From an uncultured Granulosicoccaceae bacterium (GTDB lineage Bacteria; Pseudomonadota; Gammaproteobacteria; Granulosicoccales; Granulosicoccaceae), in NCBI GenBank assembly GCA_937951695.1, contig CALFBL010000175.1, positions 1 to 10,835 of the forward strand: 10,835 nt of DNA, given 5' to 3'. This document shows, piece by piece, positions 1 to 6,580 of the stretch. A program made the position numbers and the translations under genes. Positions within the stretch are counted from its first letter, which is position 1, and every line of letters starts with the position of its first letter. The notes beneath the pieces were generated by a model, which saw nothing but the letters and a program-made list of their open reading frames with translations, was not told the DNA's origin and did no database searches.

Positions 1-45
1 ACACACATCGCAATTGATGCACTCATCGGTAATCAATAAAGCCAT
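1..45 (-). CDS. yfhL: YfhL-type 2[4Fe-4S] ferredoxin, N-terminal fragment (cut by window edge)
   Basis: Only the first 15 codons lie in the window, reading leftward: MALLITDECINCDVC. This is almost the same as the start of E. coli YfhL (recalled from memory) and holds the first cysteines of a CxxCxxC iron-sulfur cluster motif (C9, C12, C15). Family members are small soluble electron carriers with two [4Fe-4S] clusters; their physiological partner is poorly known. The ATG lies 7 bases past the coaD stop. An AAGG ribosome binding site overlaps the last coaD codons, so the two genes are probably co-transcribed. A coaD-ferredoxin pair is also found in Pseudomonas. The rest of the protein is outside the window, so the second cluster motif cannot be checked. 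Confidence 0.8.
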   Translation of the reverse strand, partial: MALLITDECINCDVC

Positions 46-52
46 TAAGTGT

Positions 53-532
53 TTACCTTAACTTTGTCTTGAACGCGTCGAGCACTAGGGGGTGGACAAA
101 CTCGCTGATGTCACCTCCGTGGCGAGCGATCTCTCGAACGATGCTGGAGGACAGAAAAGCGTTTTCCTGAGAAGCTGCGATGAAGACTGTTTCGATGTCA
201 TCGTTGAGTTTTCGATTCATACCGGCTATCTGCATTTCATAATCAAAATCGGAGACCGCACGAAGTCCACGCACGATGACGCTCGCTCCCACCTCCTCAG
301 CCACATTGACCAACAATCCTTCGAACGGAACTACCTTTACGTTACCCAGCGACTTTAGAATTTGTTGTGCCGCATCGGTACGCTCTTCCAACGTGAAAAA
401 CGGTTTTTTGGCTGGGTTCCGGGCGATAGCCAGAACGATATGATCGAACATACCGCTAATTCGCTCAGCCACGTCGATGTGACCCACCGTTATGGGGTCA
501 AAGGTACCAGGGTAAATTGCCGTGACGTCCAT
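53..532 (-). CDS. coaD: Phosphopantetheine adenylyltransferase (CoaD)
   Basis: Transfers the adenylyl group of ATP to 4'-phosphopantetheine, giving dephospho-CoA, the penultimate step of coenzyme A synthesis in the cytoplasm. The 159-residue product has the same length as E. coli CoaD. The nucleotidyltransferase signature is at the N terminus (AIYPGTFDPITVGH, residues 5-18, T/HxGH motif ending at H18). Further family landmarks are KKPFFTLEER (42-51), VRGLRAVSDFDYEMQ (87-101) and the LSSSIVRE segment (127-134). The frame stays open to 679, but the ATG at 532 is chosen because the protein then begins MDVTAIYPGTFDP as in the family and an AAGAGA lies 7 bases upstream. It lies 82 bases downstream of rsmD on the same strand and is followed at once by the ferredoxin gene, so an rsmD-coaD-ferredoxin transcript is likely. 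Confidence 0.96.
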   Translation of the reverse strand: MDVTAIYPGTFDPITVGHIDVAERISGMFDHIVLAIARNPAKKPFFTLEERTDAAQQILKSLGNVKVVPFEGLLVNVAEEVGASVIVRGLRAVSDFDYEMQIAGMNRKLNDDIETVFIAASQENAFLSSSIVREIARHGGDISEFVHPLVLDAFKTKLR

Positions 533-614
533 CACAGTGTCTCTTGCGTGCCAGTTTAAGCGATGAGTTTGCACGTAACGCGGCTTGCCTGCAACGCATA
601 AGGGTGCTGAGAGA

Positions 615-1223
615 TCAGCCAGCGACAGGCACCGGCGTTGGCTCGGTGCGCTGGTACAGACGGGCACGCACATCCCCAAACACTTTATCGCGGAGAGTCG
701 TCCAGGTTGACGGAACGCTTAACCGCGCATCGCTTTGCTGTTTCGGGCACTCCAAATACAGCCATCCAGCCGGCGCCAGCAGCGAGTCCGCGGTGGCCAA
801 CACTGCGGCGAAATCGGCCGTATGAAAGGGTGGATCCACAAATACCAGATCAAACGGCTCAGGGTGCATGGCGGCGAAGGCTTCGAATCGCCGATTTACC
901 ACCGTCACGTGATCGGCCGCTAATTGCGCCCGCGTGTTCTCCAGCTCGGCTGCCACCGATCGATGCGATTCCACCAGGGTCACCGAGGCTGCGTAGCGAG
1001 ACGCAGCTTCAAAGCCCAAAGCGCCAGTTCCGGCGAACGCGTCCAAGCAGCGAGCACCGGGCAGTTCATACTGTAGCCAGTTAAACAGCGTTTCTCGAAG
1101 CCTGTCGCCACTTGGACGTAAGCCTTCTACACTTAACACTGGCAGTTGGCGGGATCGGTACTGTCCGCCGATGATTCGGACCACGCCGGTGTCAGTAGGG
1201 TTACGGGAACGACGCTTGGGCAT
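615..1223 (-). CDS. rsmD: 16S rRNA (guanine966-N2)-methyltransferase RsmD
   Basis: SAM-dependent methyltransferase that modifies G966 of 16S rRNA during 30S assembly. The 202-residue product carries the RsmD-type N-terminal segment VRIIGGQYRSRQL (15-27) and RPSGDRLRETLFNWL (36-50). The Rossmann motif I is LDAFAGTGALGFEA (60-73). The catalytic N-methyltransferase motif IV is FVDPPF (128-133). Length is close to the E. coli enzyme (about 198). The ATG at 1223 has no strong Shine-Dalgarno sequence; an ATG at 1230 is out of frame. The gene diverges from ftsY across 117 bases, an arrangement shared with E. coli as recalled. The C terminus after residue 192 (TEPTPVPVAG) looks like an unstructured tail. 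Confidence 0.95.
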   Translation of the reverse strand: MPKRRSRNPTDTGVVRIIGGQYRSRQLPVLSVEGLRPSGDRLRETLFNWLQYELPGARCLDAFAGTGALGFEAASRYAASVTLVESHRSVAAELENTRAQLAADHVTVVNRRFEAFAAMHPEPFDLVFVDPPFHTADFAAVLATADSLLAPAGWLYLECPKQQSDARLSVPSTWTTLRDKVFGDVRARLYQRTEPTPVPVAG

Positions 1224-1340
1224 AGGCCATCCGGGTTGAGTAAACGGAATAGATTACCGGTGCAATGTTAGGATTAGACTTCTCTGCCAGACACGCTTTG
1301 GCAGCTTACCAATTAGCCGCTTCAATGGTACGCGCCGTTC
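1224..1340. promoter_or_regulatory. Divergent rsmD/ftsY intergenic region with a small hairpin
   Basis: Both operons must start from this 117-base gap, but I see no convincing sigma-70 promoter on either strand. The nearest elements (TTGAGT at 1236, TAGGAT at 1269) are badly spaced. A 6-bp inverted repeat, CTGCCA (1284-1289) and TGGCAG (1299-1304) with a 9-base loop, lies 36 bases before the ftsY start. It could form a hairpin in the ftsY leader. Its role is unknown. Confidence 0.3.
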
Positions 1341-2351
1341 ATGGGTATATTCAGTTTTCTTAAACGTCAACGCGATACGCGTCACGAGCAATCCAACACT
1401 GACGCATCGCTGGATAAGAAACTCAAGCGCACACGCTCAATGTTCAAAGAAAACCTGCTCGGTTTTTTACGTGGCAAGAAGCCAATTGATCCGGAACTGC
1501 TGGAAGAGCTGGAAAACCAGCTCATCATCGCTGACGTGGGCGTTGACGCAGCAAGCTCAATCATGGAGGCGTTGCAGCAGAAGGTGAGCCGTGCCGAAAT
1601 GGCGGACTCTGAAGCCCTGCAGGCTGAATTGCACAATGAGCTGGAGCGCTTGCTCAAACCCGTTGAGCACCCGCTGCTCATTCCCGACCAAAGCACACCG
1701 TTTGTCATATTGGTGGTGGGCGTGAACGGCTCGGGTAAAACCACGACCATTGGAAAACTTGCCAAACAGCTGCAGCTTGGCGGCAAGAGTGTCATGCTTG
1801 CCGCCGGGGACACCTTCCGTGCCGCGGCCATCGAGCAATTGCAAACCTGGGGCGAGCGCAATGACGTGCCGGTCGTCGCCCAGAAGACGGGGTCGGACTC
1901 GGCGTCGGTAATATTTGATGCCCTGCAATCGGCTACCGCGAAAAACATTGATGTGCTCATCGCAGACACCGCCGGCAGGCTGCACACCCAAGCCGGGCTG
2001 ATGGACGAACTAAAAAAGGTTAAACGGGTGCTGAGCAAACTCGATGCAGATGCGCCGCACGAGACCCTGATTGTGCTGGACGGAGGCACCGGCCAAAACG
2101 CCTTAAGCCAAGCCAGAGAATTTCACGCTGCCATGAATCTGACAGGGCTGGTCATCAGCAAACTCGATGGCACCGCCAAAGGCGGCATAGTCTTCGCCAT
2201 CGCCGATACACTCGGCATTCCCATTCGATTCATAGGCGTGGGTGAACAAGTGGATGATCTGGAAGTATTCGAAGCCTCGCGCTTTGTCTCCGCCTTGACC
2301 GATATGGGCGAGAGCGTCAGTGAAACGACCCTGGCCGAGCCTGAAGTATGA
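1341..2351 (+). CDS. ftsY: Signal recognition particle receptor FtsY
   Basis: SRP receptor GTPase that docks ribosome-SRP complexes at the inner membrane for co-translational insertion of membrane proteins. The NG core is complete: N domain about 25-110, G1 P-loop GVNGSGKT (127-134), DTFRAAA (157-163), DTAGR (209-213), SKLDG (273-277) and the closing GIPIRFIGVGEQVDDLEVF (292-310). At 336 residues it lacks most of the long acidic A domain that makes E. coli FtsY about 497 residues. The N terminus instead begins MGIFSFLKR, a short amphipathic, basic segment suited to membrane contact. The ATG at 1341 has only a weak ribosome binding site; the N-domain homology supports it. The stop overlaps the ftsE start (ATGA), so translation is coupled. 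Confidence 0.97.
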   Translation: MGIFSFLKRQRDTRHEQSNTDASLDKKLKRTRSMFKENLLGFLRGKKPIDPELLEELENQLIIADVGVDAASSIMEALQQKVSRAEMADSEALQAELHNELERLLKPVEHPLLIPDQSTPFVILVVGVNGSGKTTTIGKLAKQLQLGGKSVMLAAGDTFRAAAIEQLQTWGERNDVPVVAQKTGSDSASVIFDALQSATAKNIDVLIADTAGRLHTQAGLMDELKKVKRVLSKLDADAPHETLIVLDGGTGQNALSQAREFHAAMNLTGLVISKLDGTAKGGIVFAIADTLGIPIRFIGVGEQVDDLEVFEASRFVSALTDMGESVSETTLAEPEV

Positions 2352-3061
2352 TTGGGTTTAATCGGGTTAGCTTGGCTTATCACAGCGGGCAGTTCGCGCT
2401 TGAAGATGTCACGTTTACCTTGAAACCTGGCTCATTCACCTTCTTAACCGGGCATTCCGGCGCTGGCAAAAGTTCGTTGTTGCGGCTGATTGCGCGTCTG
2501 GAGAAACCCAGCAGTGGCGATATTATCGTCGGGGACTTGCGCTACAGTTCTTTAAAAGCCAGACAAGAGCCGAAACTGCGACGTCAGATGGGCATCGTGT
2601 TTCAAGACAACCAACTGCTTTACGATCGTAACGTGTTCGACAACGTCGCTCTTCCCTTGATCATTAGCGGATACCGCTTCAAAGATGTCAAAACACGCGC
2701 CATGGCAGCGCTGGAACGCGTCGGGCTTGGCGAGCGGTATGCGGAAAACCCGATCGTCTTATCCGGCGGTGAACAACAGCGGGTGGGTATCGCCCGGGCG
2801 GTGGTGGCTAGACCTAAGCTCTTGCTCGCCGATGAACCCACCGGCAATCTGGACGCTGGGATCAGTGAAGAGATCATGAAGTTGTTACTTCAATTCAACG
2901 CCTCCGGTGTATCGGTATTGTTTGCCACGCACGATCAGGATCTACTCACTAACTATCGCTTCCCGCAGCTAGTGCTCGAGGGTGGGCGGCTCGCTTCAGA
3001 TCCTAACGCCTCCATGGCCAATCCGGCGCGCCGAGCGACCAGAGGTTCGGCCAATGCCTAA
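2348..3061 (+). CDS. ftsE: Cell division ABC transporter ATP-binding protein FtsE
   Basis: Cytoplasmic ATPase of the FtsEX complex. FtsEX does not obviously transport a substrate; it couples ATP hydrolysis to septal peptidoglycan hydrolase activation and divisome assembly. All ABC ATPase motifs are present: Walker A GHSGAGKS (35-42), Q-loop Q86 in VFQDNQLL, signature LSGGEQQ (138-144), Walker B LLLADEP (158-164) and H-loop H195 in FATHD. The product is 237 residues, about 15 longer than E. coli FtsE. The excess is a C-terminal tail rich in Ala, Arg and Ser (about 216-237) with no recognised function. It starts inside the ftsY stop (ATGA) and ends 8 bases inside ftsX, so expression of the three is tightly coupled. 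Confidence 0.97.
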   Translation: MIGFNRVSLAYHSGQFALEDVTFTLKPGSFTFLTGHSGAGKSSLLRLIARLEKPSSGDIIVGDLRYSSLKARQEPKLRRQMGIVFQDNQLLYDRNVFDNVALPLIISGYRFKDVKTRAMAALERVGLGERYAENPIVLSGGEQQRVGIARAVVARPKLLLADEPTGNLDAGISEEIMKLLLQFNASGVSVLFATHDQDLLTNYRFPQLVLEGGRLASDPNASMANPARRATRGSANA

Positions 3062-4007
3062 CGACCCTGCCATCGGTTCCCGTTGGAGCTACACCAAACG
3101 CGGTTACGCAGTGACGCAAAGCATCCGCCAATTACGCGAGCGCAGTCTGGCTACCTTGATGACGCTGATTGTGCTGGGCACAACGCTCGCCTTACCGGCA
3201 GTGTTCTGGTTTGGCTCGTCGTCGCTGTCAACACTGATTAAATCATCGGTCGGCGAGGAGAGCATCACCGTGTACCTCGATATGAGCATCCCGGATTTGC
3301 AGGGGGCCGAGCTTGCACAGCAGTGGGAAACTCAGAGCGGAGTGCGCGCCACCCTCTACGTATCGCGGCGCGAAGCCCTGGCCCTGTTTCAGCAACAAAA
3401 CGATCTGGATGACGCGATCACAGCGCTCGGTGGTAATCCCCTGCCCGGGGCTGTGGTGGTTTTCCCGGCAATAGACACCGCCAACGACCCGTTGAGCGTA
3501 GAGCTCGTGGAAGCGCTCGCCAATCGCTTTGCGACCATGGCAGAGGTTGAGCGGGTGCAAATCGACCTGGAGTGGGTGCGCAAGCTGCAGTCCGCGCTGA
3601 CCCTATTCCGCATAGTGGTGTCGATGCTGGCGGTATTTCTGACCCTGACCGGTTTTTTGGTGATCGGCAACACGGTTCGACTGGAATTACTGCGTCGTCA
3701 CCGAGAAATGCAAGTCAGCACTTTGCTCGGCGCCAGTCGCTCATTTCTGAATCGCCCCATCCTCTACACCGGCACCTTGTACGGTCTGCTCGGTGGCTCC
3801 ATTGCAGCGGTAATCGCCACCATTACCTACAGCTTCATCAAGACCCCTGCCGATCAACTGGCAGCCCAGTACGCCAGCACTTTTCGACTGGCTCTGCCTT
3901 CGGGTGGGCAATTTTTGACCATTATTGCAGTGGCGACAGCGCTGGGGCTACTCGGCGCTCTGATGACCGTCCTAAAGCCACAGCAGGCGAATATCACAAA
4001 TCGGTAA
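3054..4007 (+). CDS. ftsX: Cell division protein FtsX (FtsEX permease subunit)
   Basis: Integral membrane partner of FtsE. Its large periplasmic loop contacts regulators of septal amidases such as EnvC in E. coli. The 317-residue product shows the four-helix FtsX topology: TM1 about 32-56, a periplasmic domain about 57-182, TM2 about 183-206, TM3 about 240-261 and TM4 about 286-306. The cytoplasmic loop after TM2 carries RLELLRRHREMQVSTLLGAS (209-228), typical of the FtsX/MacB fold. The frame is open from an ATG at 2982 inside ftsE, but the ATG at 3054 is preferred. AGAGG (3041-3045) lies 8 bases before it, the overlap with ftsE is then only 8 bases, and the extra upstream residues look like a frame-shifted ftsE tail. 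Confidence 0.95.
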   Translation: MPNDPAIGSRWSYTKRGYAVTQSIRQLRERSLATLMTLIVLGTTLALPAVFWFGSSSLSTLIKSSVGEESITVYLDMSIPDLQGAELAQQWETQSGVRATLYVSRREALALFQQQNDLDDAITALGGNPLPGAVVVFPAIDTANDPLSVELVEALANRFATMAEVERVQIDLEWVRKLQSALTLFRIVVSMLAVFLTLTGFLVIGNTVRLELLRRHREMQVSTLLGASRSFLNRPILYTGTLYGLLGGSIAAVIATITYSFIKTPADQLAAQYASTFRLALPSGGQFLTIIAVATALGLLGALMTVLKPQQANITNR

Positions 4008-4083
4008 AATTTCGTAAAACGTTGTTTTTTATAATCTTTTTTTAGCCTTGCCTGTATATTGCTCAATAATATTCATAGTTACC

Positions 4084-4111
4084 GGAACTAAGCCGCTAAT
4101 TAGCACTCAAA
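4084..4111 (+). promoter_or_regulatory. Candidate sigma-E (RpoE) promoter of rpoH
   Basis: The -35 candidate GGAACTA (4084-4090) differs from the E. coli sigma-E consensus GGAACTT only in the last base. It is followed by exactly 16 bases and then TCAAA (4107-4111), a consensus sigma-E -10. E. coli rpoH has a known sigma-E promoter (P3) of the same layout (GAACTT-N16-TCTGA), so the position before rpoH is biologically sensible. Transcription would start near 4117-4119, giving a leader of about 40 bases. The -10 element lies at the junction of the left CIRCE arm and its spacer, so a bound HrcA should block it. Confidence 0.6.
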
Positions 4112-4126
4112 CCAAGCGAGTGCTAG
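4100..4126 (+). promoter_or_regulatory. CIRCE element (HrcA operator) upstream of rpoH
   Basis: TTAGCACTC (4100-4108), nine spacer bases, then GAGTGCTAG (4118-4126). The CIRCE consensus is TTAGCACTC-N9-GAGTGCTAA, so 17 of 18 arm bases match with the exact spacer length. CIRCE binds the HrcA repressor, which is classically found controlling groESL, dnaK and hrcA operons. It lies 33 bases before the rpoH ATG and overlaps the candidate sigma-E promoter. No hrcA gene is in this window. Confidence 0.85.
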
Positions 4127-4159
4127 AATACCAGTAAAGGAACGAAACGGAGACGTACC

Positions 4160-5044
4160 ATGAGTACTGCCATAACGGCTAAAAACAGCGCTGTCATGTC
4201 GATGCCGGTAATCGCCGACGACCTGAACAGCTACCTGGCTAAGATTTCAAAGGCGACCTTGTTGTCTGCCGAAGAGGAGCAGAGCTTGGCCCGTCAACTA
4301 CGCGATCACGAAGATCTGGAAGCCGCGCGTCAGCTGGTCATGTCGCAATTGCGCTTTGTTGTCCACATCGCGCGAAGCTACAAAGGCTACGGCCTACCGA
4401 TGGCGGATCTTGTCCAAGAAGGTAATATCGGTTTGATGAAGGCGGTCAAACGCTTTGATCCAGATATGAACGTGCGCCTGATTTCGTTTGCGGTGCACTG
4501 GATACGCGCCGAGATCCACGAATACGTCATCCGCAACTGGCGCATCGTGAAAGTTGCGACCACCAAAGCGCAGCGGAAATTGTTCTTCAAACTTCGCAGT
4601 GCCCCGAAAAAATTGAACTGGTTTAGCCAAGACGAAGTTAATTCGGTGGCCGAAGATCTAGGGGTAGATCCCAAGGTCGTGATGGAGATGGAATCGCGCA
4701 TGCACGGTCACGACAGCGGTTTCGACGCGCCTATCGGTAGCAGCGAAGATCGCACCCTGTCACCGTCTGATGTGTTGCATCGTGAAGAATCTGACCCGTC
4801 CGCCTTACTCGAAAATGATGACGATCGACAACAAGCGCTGGACAGTTTGTCTGCCTGCATGAGTGAGCTTGACGAACGCAGCCGCACCATCTTGCAACGG
4901 CGTTGGTTACTGGAACAGAAAGCCACATTGCACGAGCTGGCTGAAGAGTTCAGCGTATCAGCTGAGCGTATTCGTCAGATTGAAAAAGCGGCGATGAAAA
5001 AGCTGAAAATGGCGATGGCAAGCTCTGCGCTACCGTTGCATTAA
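4160..5044 (+). CDS. rpoH: RNA polymerase sigma-32 factor RpoH (heat shock)
   Basis: Alternative sigma factor that directs RNA polymerase to heat-shock promoters of chaperone and protease genes. The 294-residue product is close to E. coli RpoH (284). Region 2 includes DLVQEGNIGLMKAVKRFDP (83-101, core binding) and FAVHWIRAEIHEYVIRNWRI (110-129, -10 recognition). The RpoH-box QRKLFFKLR (138-146), diagnostic for sigma-32 and involved in its DnaK/FtsH control, follows. MEMESRM (176-182) is also typical. The region 4.2 helix-turn-helix is about 255-283. The ATG at 4160 is backed by GGAGA 6 bases upstream. Compared with E. coli the C terminus carries a few extra residues (SSALPLH). It follows ftsX by 152 bases, a conserved order, and has its own stress-type control region. 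Confidence 0.97.
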   Translation: MSTAITAKNSAVMSMPVIADDLNSYLAKISKATLLSAEEEQSLARQLRDHEDLEAARQLVMSQLRFVVHIARSYKGYGLPMADLVQEGNIGLMKAVKRFDPDMNVRLISFAVHWIRAEIHEYVIRNWRIVKVATTKAQRKLFFKLRSAPKKLNWFSQDEVNSVAEDLGVDPKVVMEMESRMHGHDSGFDAPIGSSEDRTLSPSDVLHREESDPSALLENDDDRQQALDSLSACMSELDERSRTILQRRWLLEQKATLHELAEEFSVSAERIRQIEKAAMKKLKMAMASSALPLH

Positions 5045-5049
5045 TTGCT

Positions 5050-5066
5050 AAAAAAAGCCTCGGGCT
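5050..5066 (-). terminator. Short hairpin with T-run after the histidine kinase gene
   Basis: Read on the minus strand this is AGCC-CGA-GGCT followed by seven T. The small GC-containing stem (4 bp, 3-base loop) and T-tract suit a weak intrinsic terminator for the leftward two-component operon. It lies in the 39-base gap between the convergent rpoH and kinase stops. The stem is short, so efficiency is uncertain. On the plus strand no good T-run follows, so a terminator for rpoH is not evident. Confidence 0.4.
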
Positions 5067-5083
5067 GGGGTTTGATTGATTTC

Positions 5084-6580
5084 TCACAGGTCACGGTGTT
5101 CCACAAAATTAACGGTCACGCTCAACCCAGGGCCGTTGTCACAGGTGGTGATATCAGCGGAGTGAAGATCCGCTACGGCTTTGACAAACGTCATACCCAG
5201 CCCGGAACCTGGCGTGGTGCGGCTCTCTTCCAATCGGTACATGCGTTGAAACACCTTTTCGCGAAATTCCAGTGGGATACCCGGCCCGTTGTCCGACACT
5301 GAAAACCAGGGCTCTCCATGGTATTCATCGGCGCTCAGCGTGATCTTGGTGCCCTTCGGGCAATGCCGAACCGAATTCTCAATGAGATTCACCATCAGTT
5401 GCATCAGCAAGTCTTTATCTCCCATCACGTATTGAGCGTCGTTCGCATCAAACAAGATCTCGAGGGTGTTTTCTGCGTCTTCGATTACCGCTTCATAGGC
5501 CTCAGCCACTGAACCGATGACCTCCATCAAATTTACCGGTTTAAACGAAGCCTTACGGGCACCGGCTTCAATCTGTGCGATGTACAAGATGGTCTGGAAC
5601 GTCGTATTAATGTAGTCGGCTTCGTCGATAGCCTTATCGACTTCTACTAGCTCGACACCTTCCTCATAGAGCTTGTTCGCGGCTTCTTCCAAATGAATAT
5701 GCAAACGATTCAGCGGCGTTTTCAGCTCGTGCGCCATATCCGAACTCATTTGGCGAAGACCTGCGACGTTTTGCTGCAATTGGTCCAGTGCATCGTTAAC
5801 ACGTATGGAGAATTCATTAATGTCGTCACCACTGGCGGTGACCGGAAGACGCCGATCGAGGCTACCGGCAGCCACCGATCGCATCACTTCAGTGATGCGA
5901 TCGATTCGGCCGTGCATGCGCCAAGCCGCAATCGCTGACCCCAGCAGACCCAAAAACATGGAGGCAAAAAACAGGTTCACGAACCAACGGGGGGCATCCT
6001 CGCGAAGCTGGTCGGCTCGCTCCAGACTGCGCGCAATGGTCAGAATATTCTCACCCAGAGGGACTACCAAAAATCTCACCGACCCGTCTGATTTAAAACC
6101 CTCAACCTTGTCTTTGGCAGTCCACCAACCCAGATCCATTGGCTCAACCTCGATCGTGCTCGTGATGATGTTGCCCTGCGGATCTCTGAGATTGAACCCC
6201 AAGTTGGCTTGCATGGGCAACCCGGTATTTGCCATCATGATCCGCACCGCTTCATCGCCAAAATCTTCATACACGGCCAGCACGCGCTGGTAATGAATCT
6301 CGAGTGAGCGATCAATCCGCTCAACGACGCCGGAATGCAGGAACTGATACGACAGCCCGAAGGCAATCGACACACACACCAGATAGATGGCAGAAATTGC
6401 CAGACCAAGCCGGAACGCAGAGCTTTTATACAACTGCCGACTGAGCAACAAGTCGCCTAAAAAGGGCTGGCGAGATTCCGTCCGAGGCCATGCGCCAGAA
6501 TGTTCATCCGCAATAGGGGCGGGTAAAGTCGGCGGTGGAGGGCTCTCCTCACTATCTGTGCTGGAATCGTTCAGTGCCAT
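5084..6580 (-). CDS. Membrane sensor histidine kinase (HAMP, HisKA, HATPase)
   Basis: Inner-membrane kinase that should phosphorylate the response regulator encoded just upstream. Of 498 residues, about 1-56 are a cytoplasmic, Pro/Ser/Glu-rich leader (PPPPTLPAP at 14-22). TM1 is about 57-79, a periplasmic sensor domain about 80-200, TM2 about 201-220 and HAMP about 221-273. The HisKA H-box MAHELKTPLNRL has the phospho-accepting H284. ATPase boxes follow: N-box NLIENSVRH (398-406), G1 DNGPGIP (430-436), F-box FQRMYRL (444-450) and G2 GSGLGM (458-463). All catalytic elements look intact. The periplasmic domain matches no sensor I recognise, so the signal is unknown. The start shares one base with the regulator stop (TAATG), showing translational coupling. 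Confidence 0.93.
   Translation of the reverse strand: MALNDSSTDSEESPPPPTLPAPIADEHSGAWPRTESRQPFLGDLLLSRQLYKSSAFRLGLAISAIYLVCVSIAFGLSYQFLHSGVVERIDRSLEIHYQRVLAVYEDFGDEAVRIMMANTGLPMQANLGFNLRDPQGNIITSTIEVEPMDLGWWTAKDKVEGFKSDGSVRFLVVPLGENILTIARSLERADQLREDAPRWFVNLFFASMFLGLLGSAIAAWRMHGRIDRITEVMRSVAAGSLDRRLPVTASGDDINEFSIRVNDALDQLQQNVAGLRQMSSDMAHELKTPLNRLHIHLEEAANKLYEEGVELVEVDKAIDEADYINTTFQTILYIAQIEAGARKASFKPVNLMEVIGSVAEAYEAVIEDAENTLEILFDANDAQYVMGDKDLLMQLMVNLIENSVRHCPKGTKITLSADEYHGEPWFSVSDNGPGIPLEFREKVFQRMYRLEESRTTPGSGLGMTFVKAVADLHSADITTCDNGPGLSVTVNFVEHRDL

Larger units (their letters stand above)
4008..4159 (+). promoter_or_regulatory. rpoH leader and control region
   Basis: This 152-base gap separates ftsX from rpoH. 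The first part (4008-4080) is strikingly AT-rich, with a perfect TATAAT at 4030-4035 that lacks a recognisable -35 box, and a TATATT at 4055-4060. The second part holds a sigma-E-type promoter and a CIRCE element, listed separately. Ribosome binding site GGAGA (4149-4153) is 6 bases from the rpoH ATG. Transcription could come both from read-through of ftsYEX and from local promoters, as for E. coli rpoH, which has several. Confidence 0.6.

Noticed and set aside
533..679. N-terminal extension of coaD into rsmD
   Set aside because: The extra 49 residues have no CoaD similarity and overlap rsmD; the ATG at 532 gives the exact family length.
638..1084. Open frame of 148 codons on the plus strand opposite rsmD
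   Set aside because: Arg/Pro-rich shadow of the rsmD gene with no recognisable domain.
1382..2089. Long open frame of 235 codons on the minus strand opposite ftsY
   Set aside because: Low-complexity Ser-rich translation, no motif, and fully antisense to a clear FtsY reading frame; it reflects codon bias of ftsY.
2982..3053. Upstream ATG extension of ftsX inside ftsE
   Set aside because: Would add 24 residues with no family match; AGAGG lies at correct distance from the ATG at 3054.
4014..4048. Intrinsic terminator after ftsX (AAAAC-GTT-GTTTT followed by T-rich DNA)
   Set aside because: The stem is only five mostly A-T pairs, too weak to call.
5805..6293. Open frame of 162 codons on the plus strand opposite the histidine kinase
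   Set aside because: Ser/Arg-rich composition typical of an antisense shadow; the kinase frame has all catalytic boxes.
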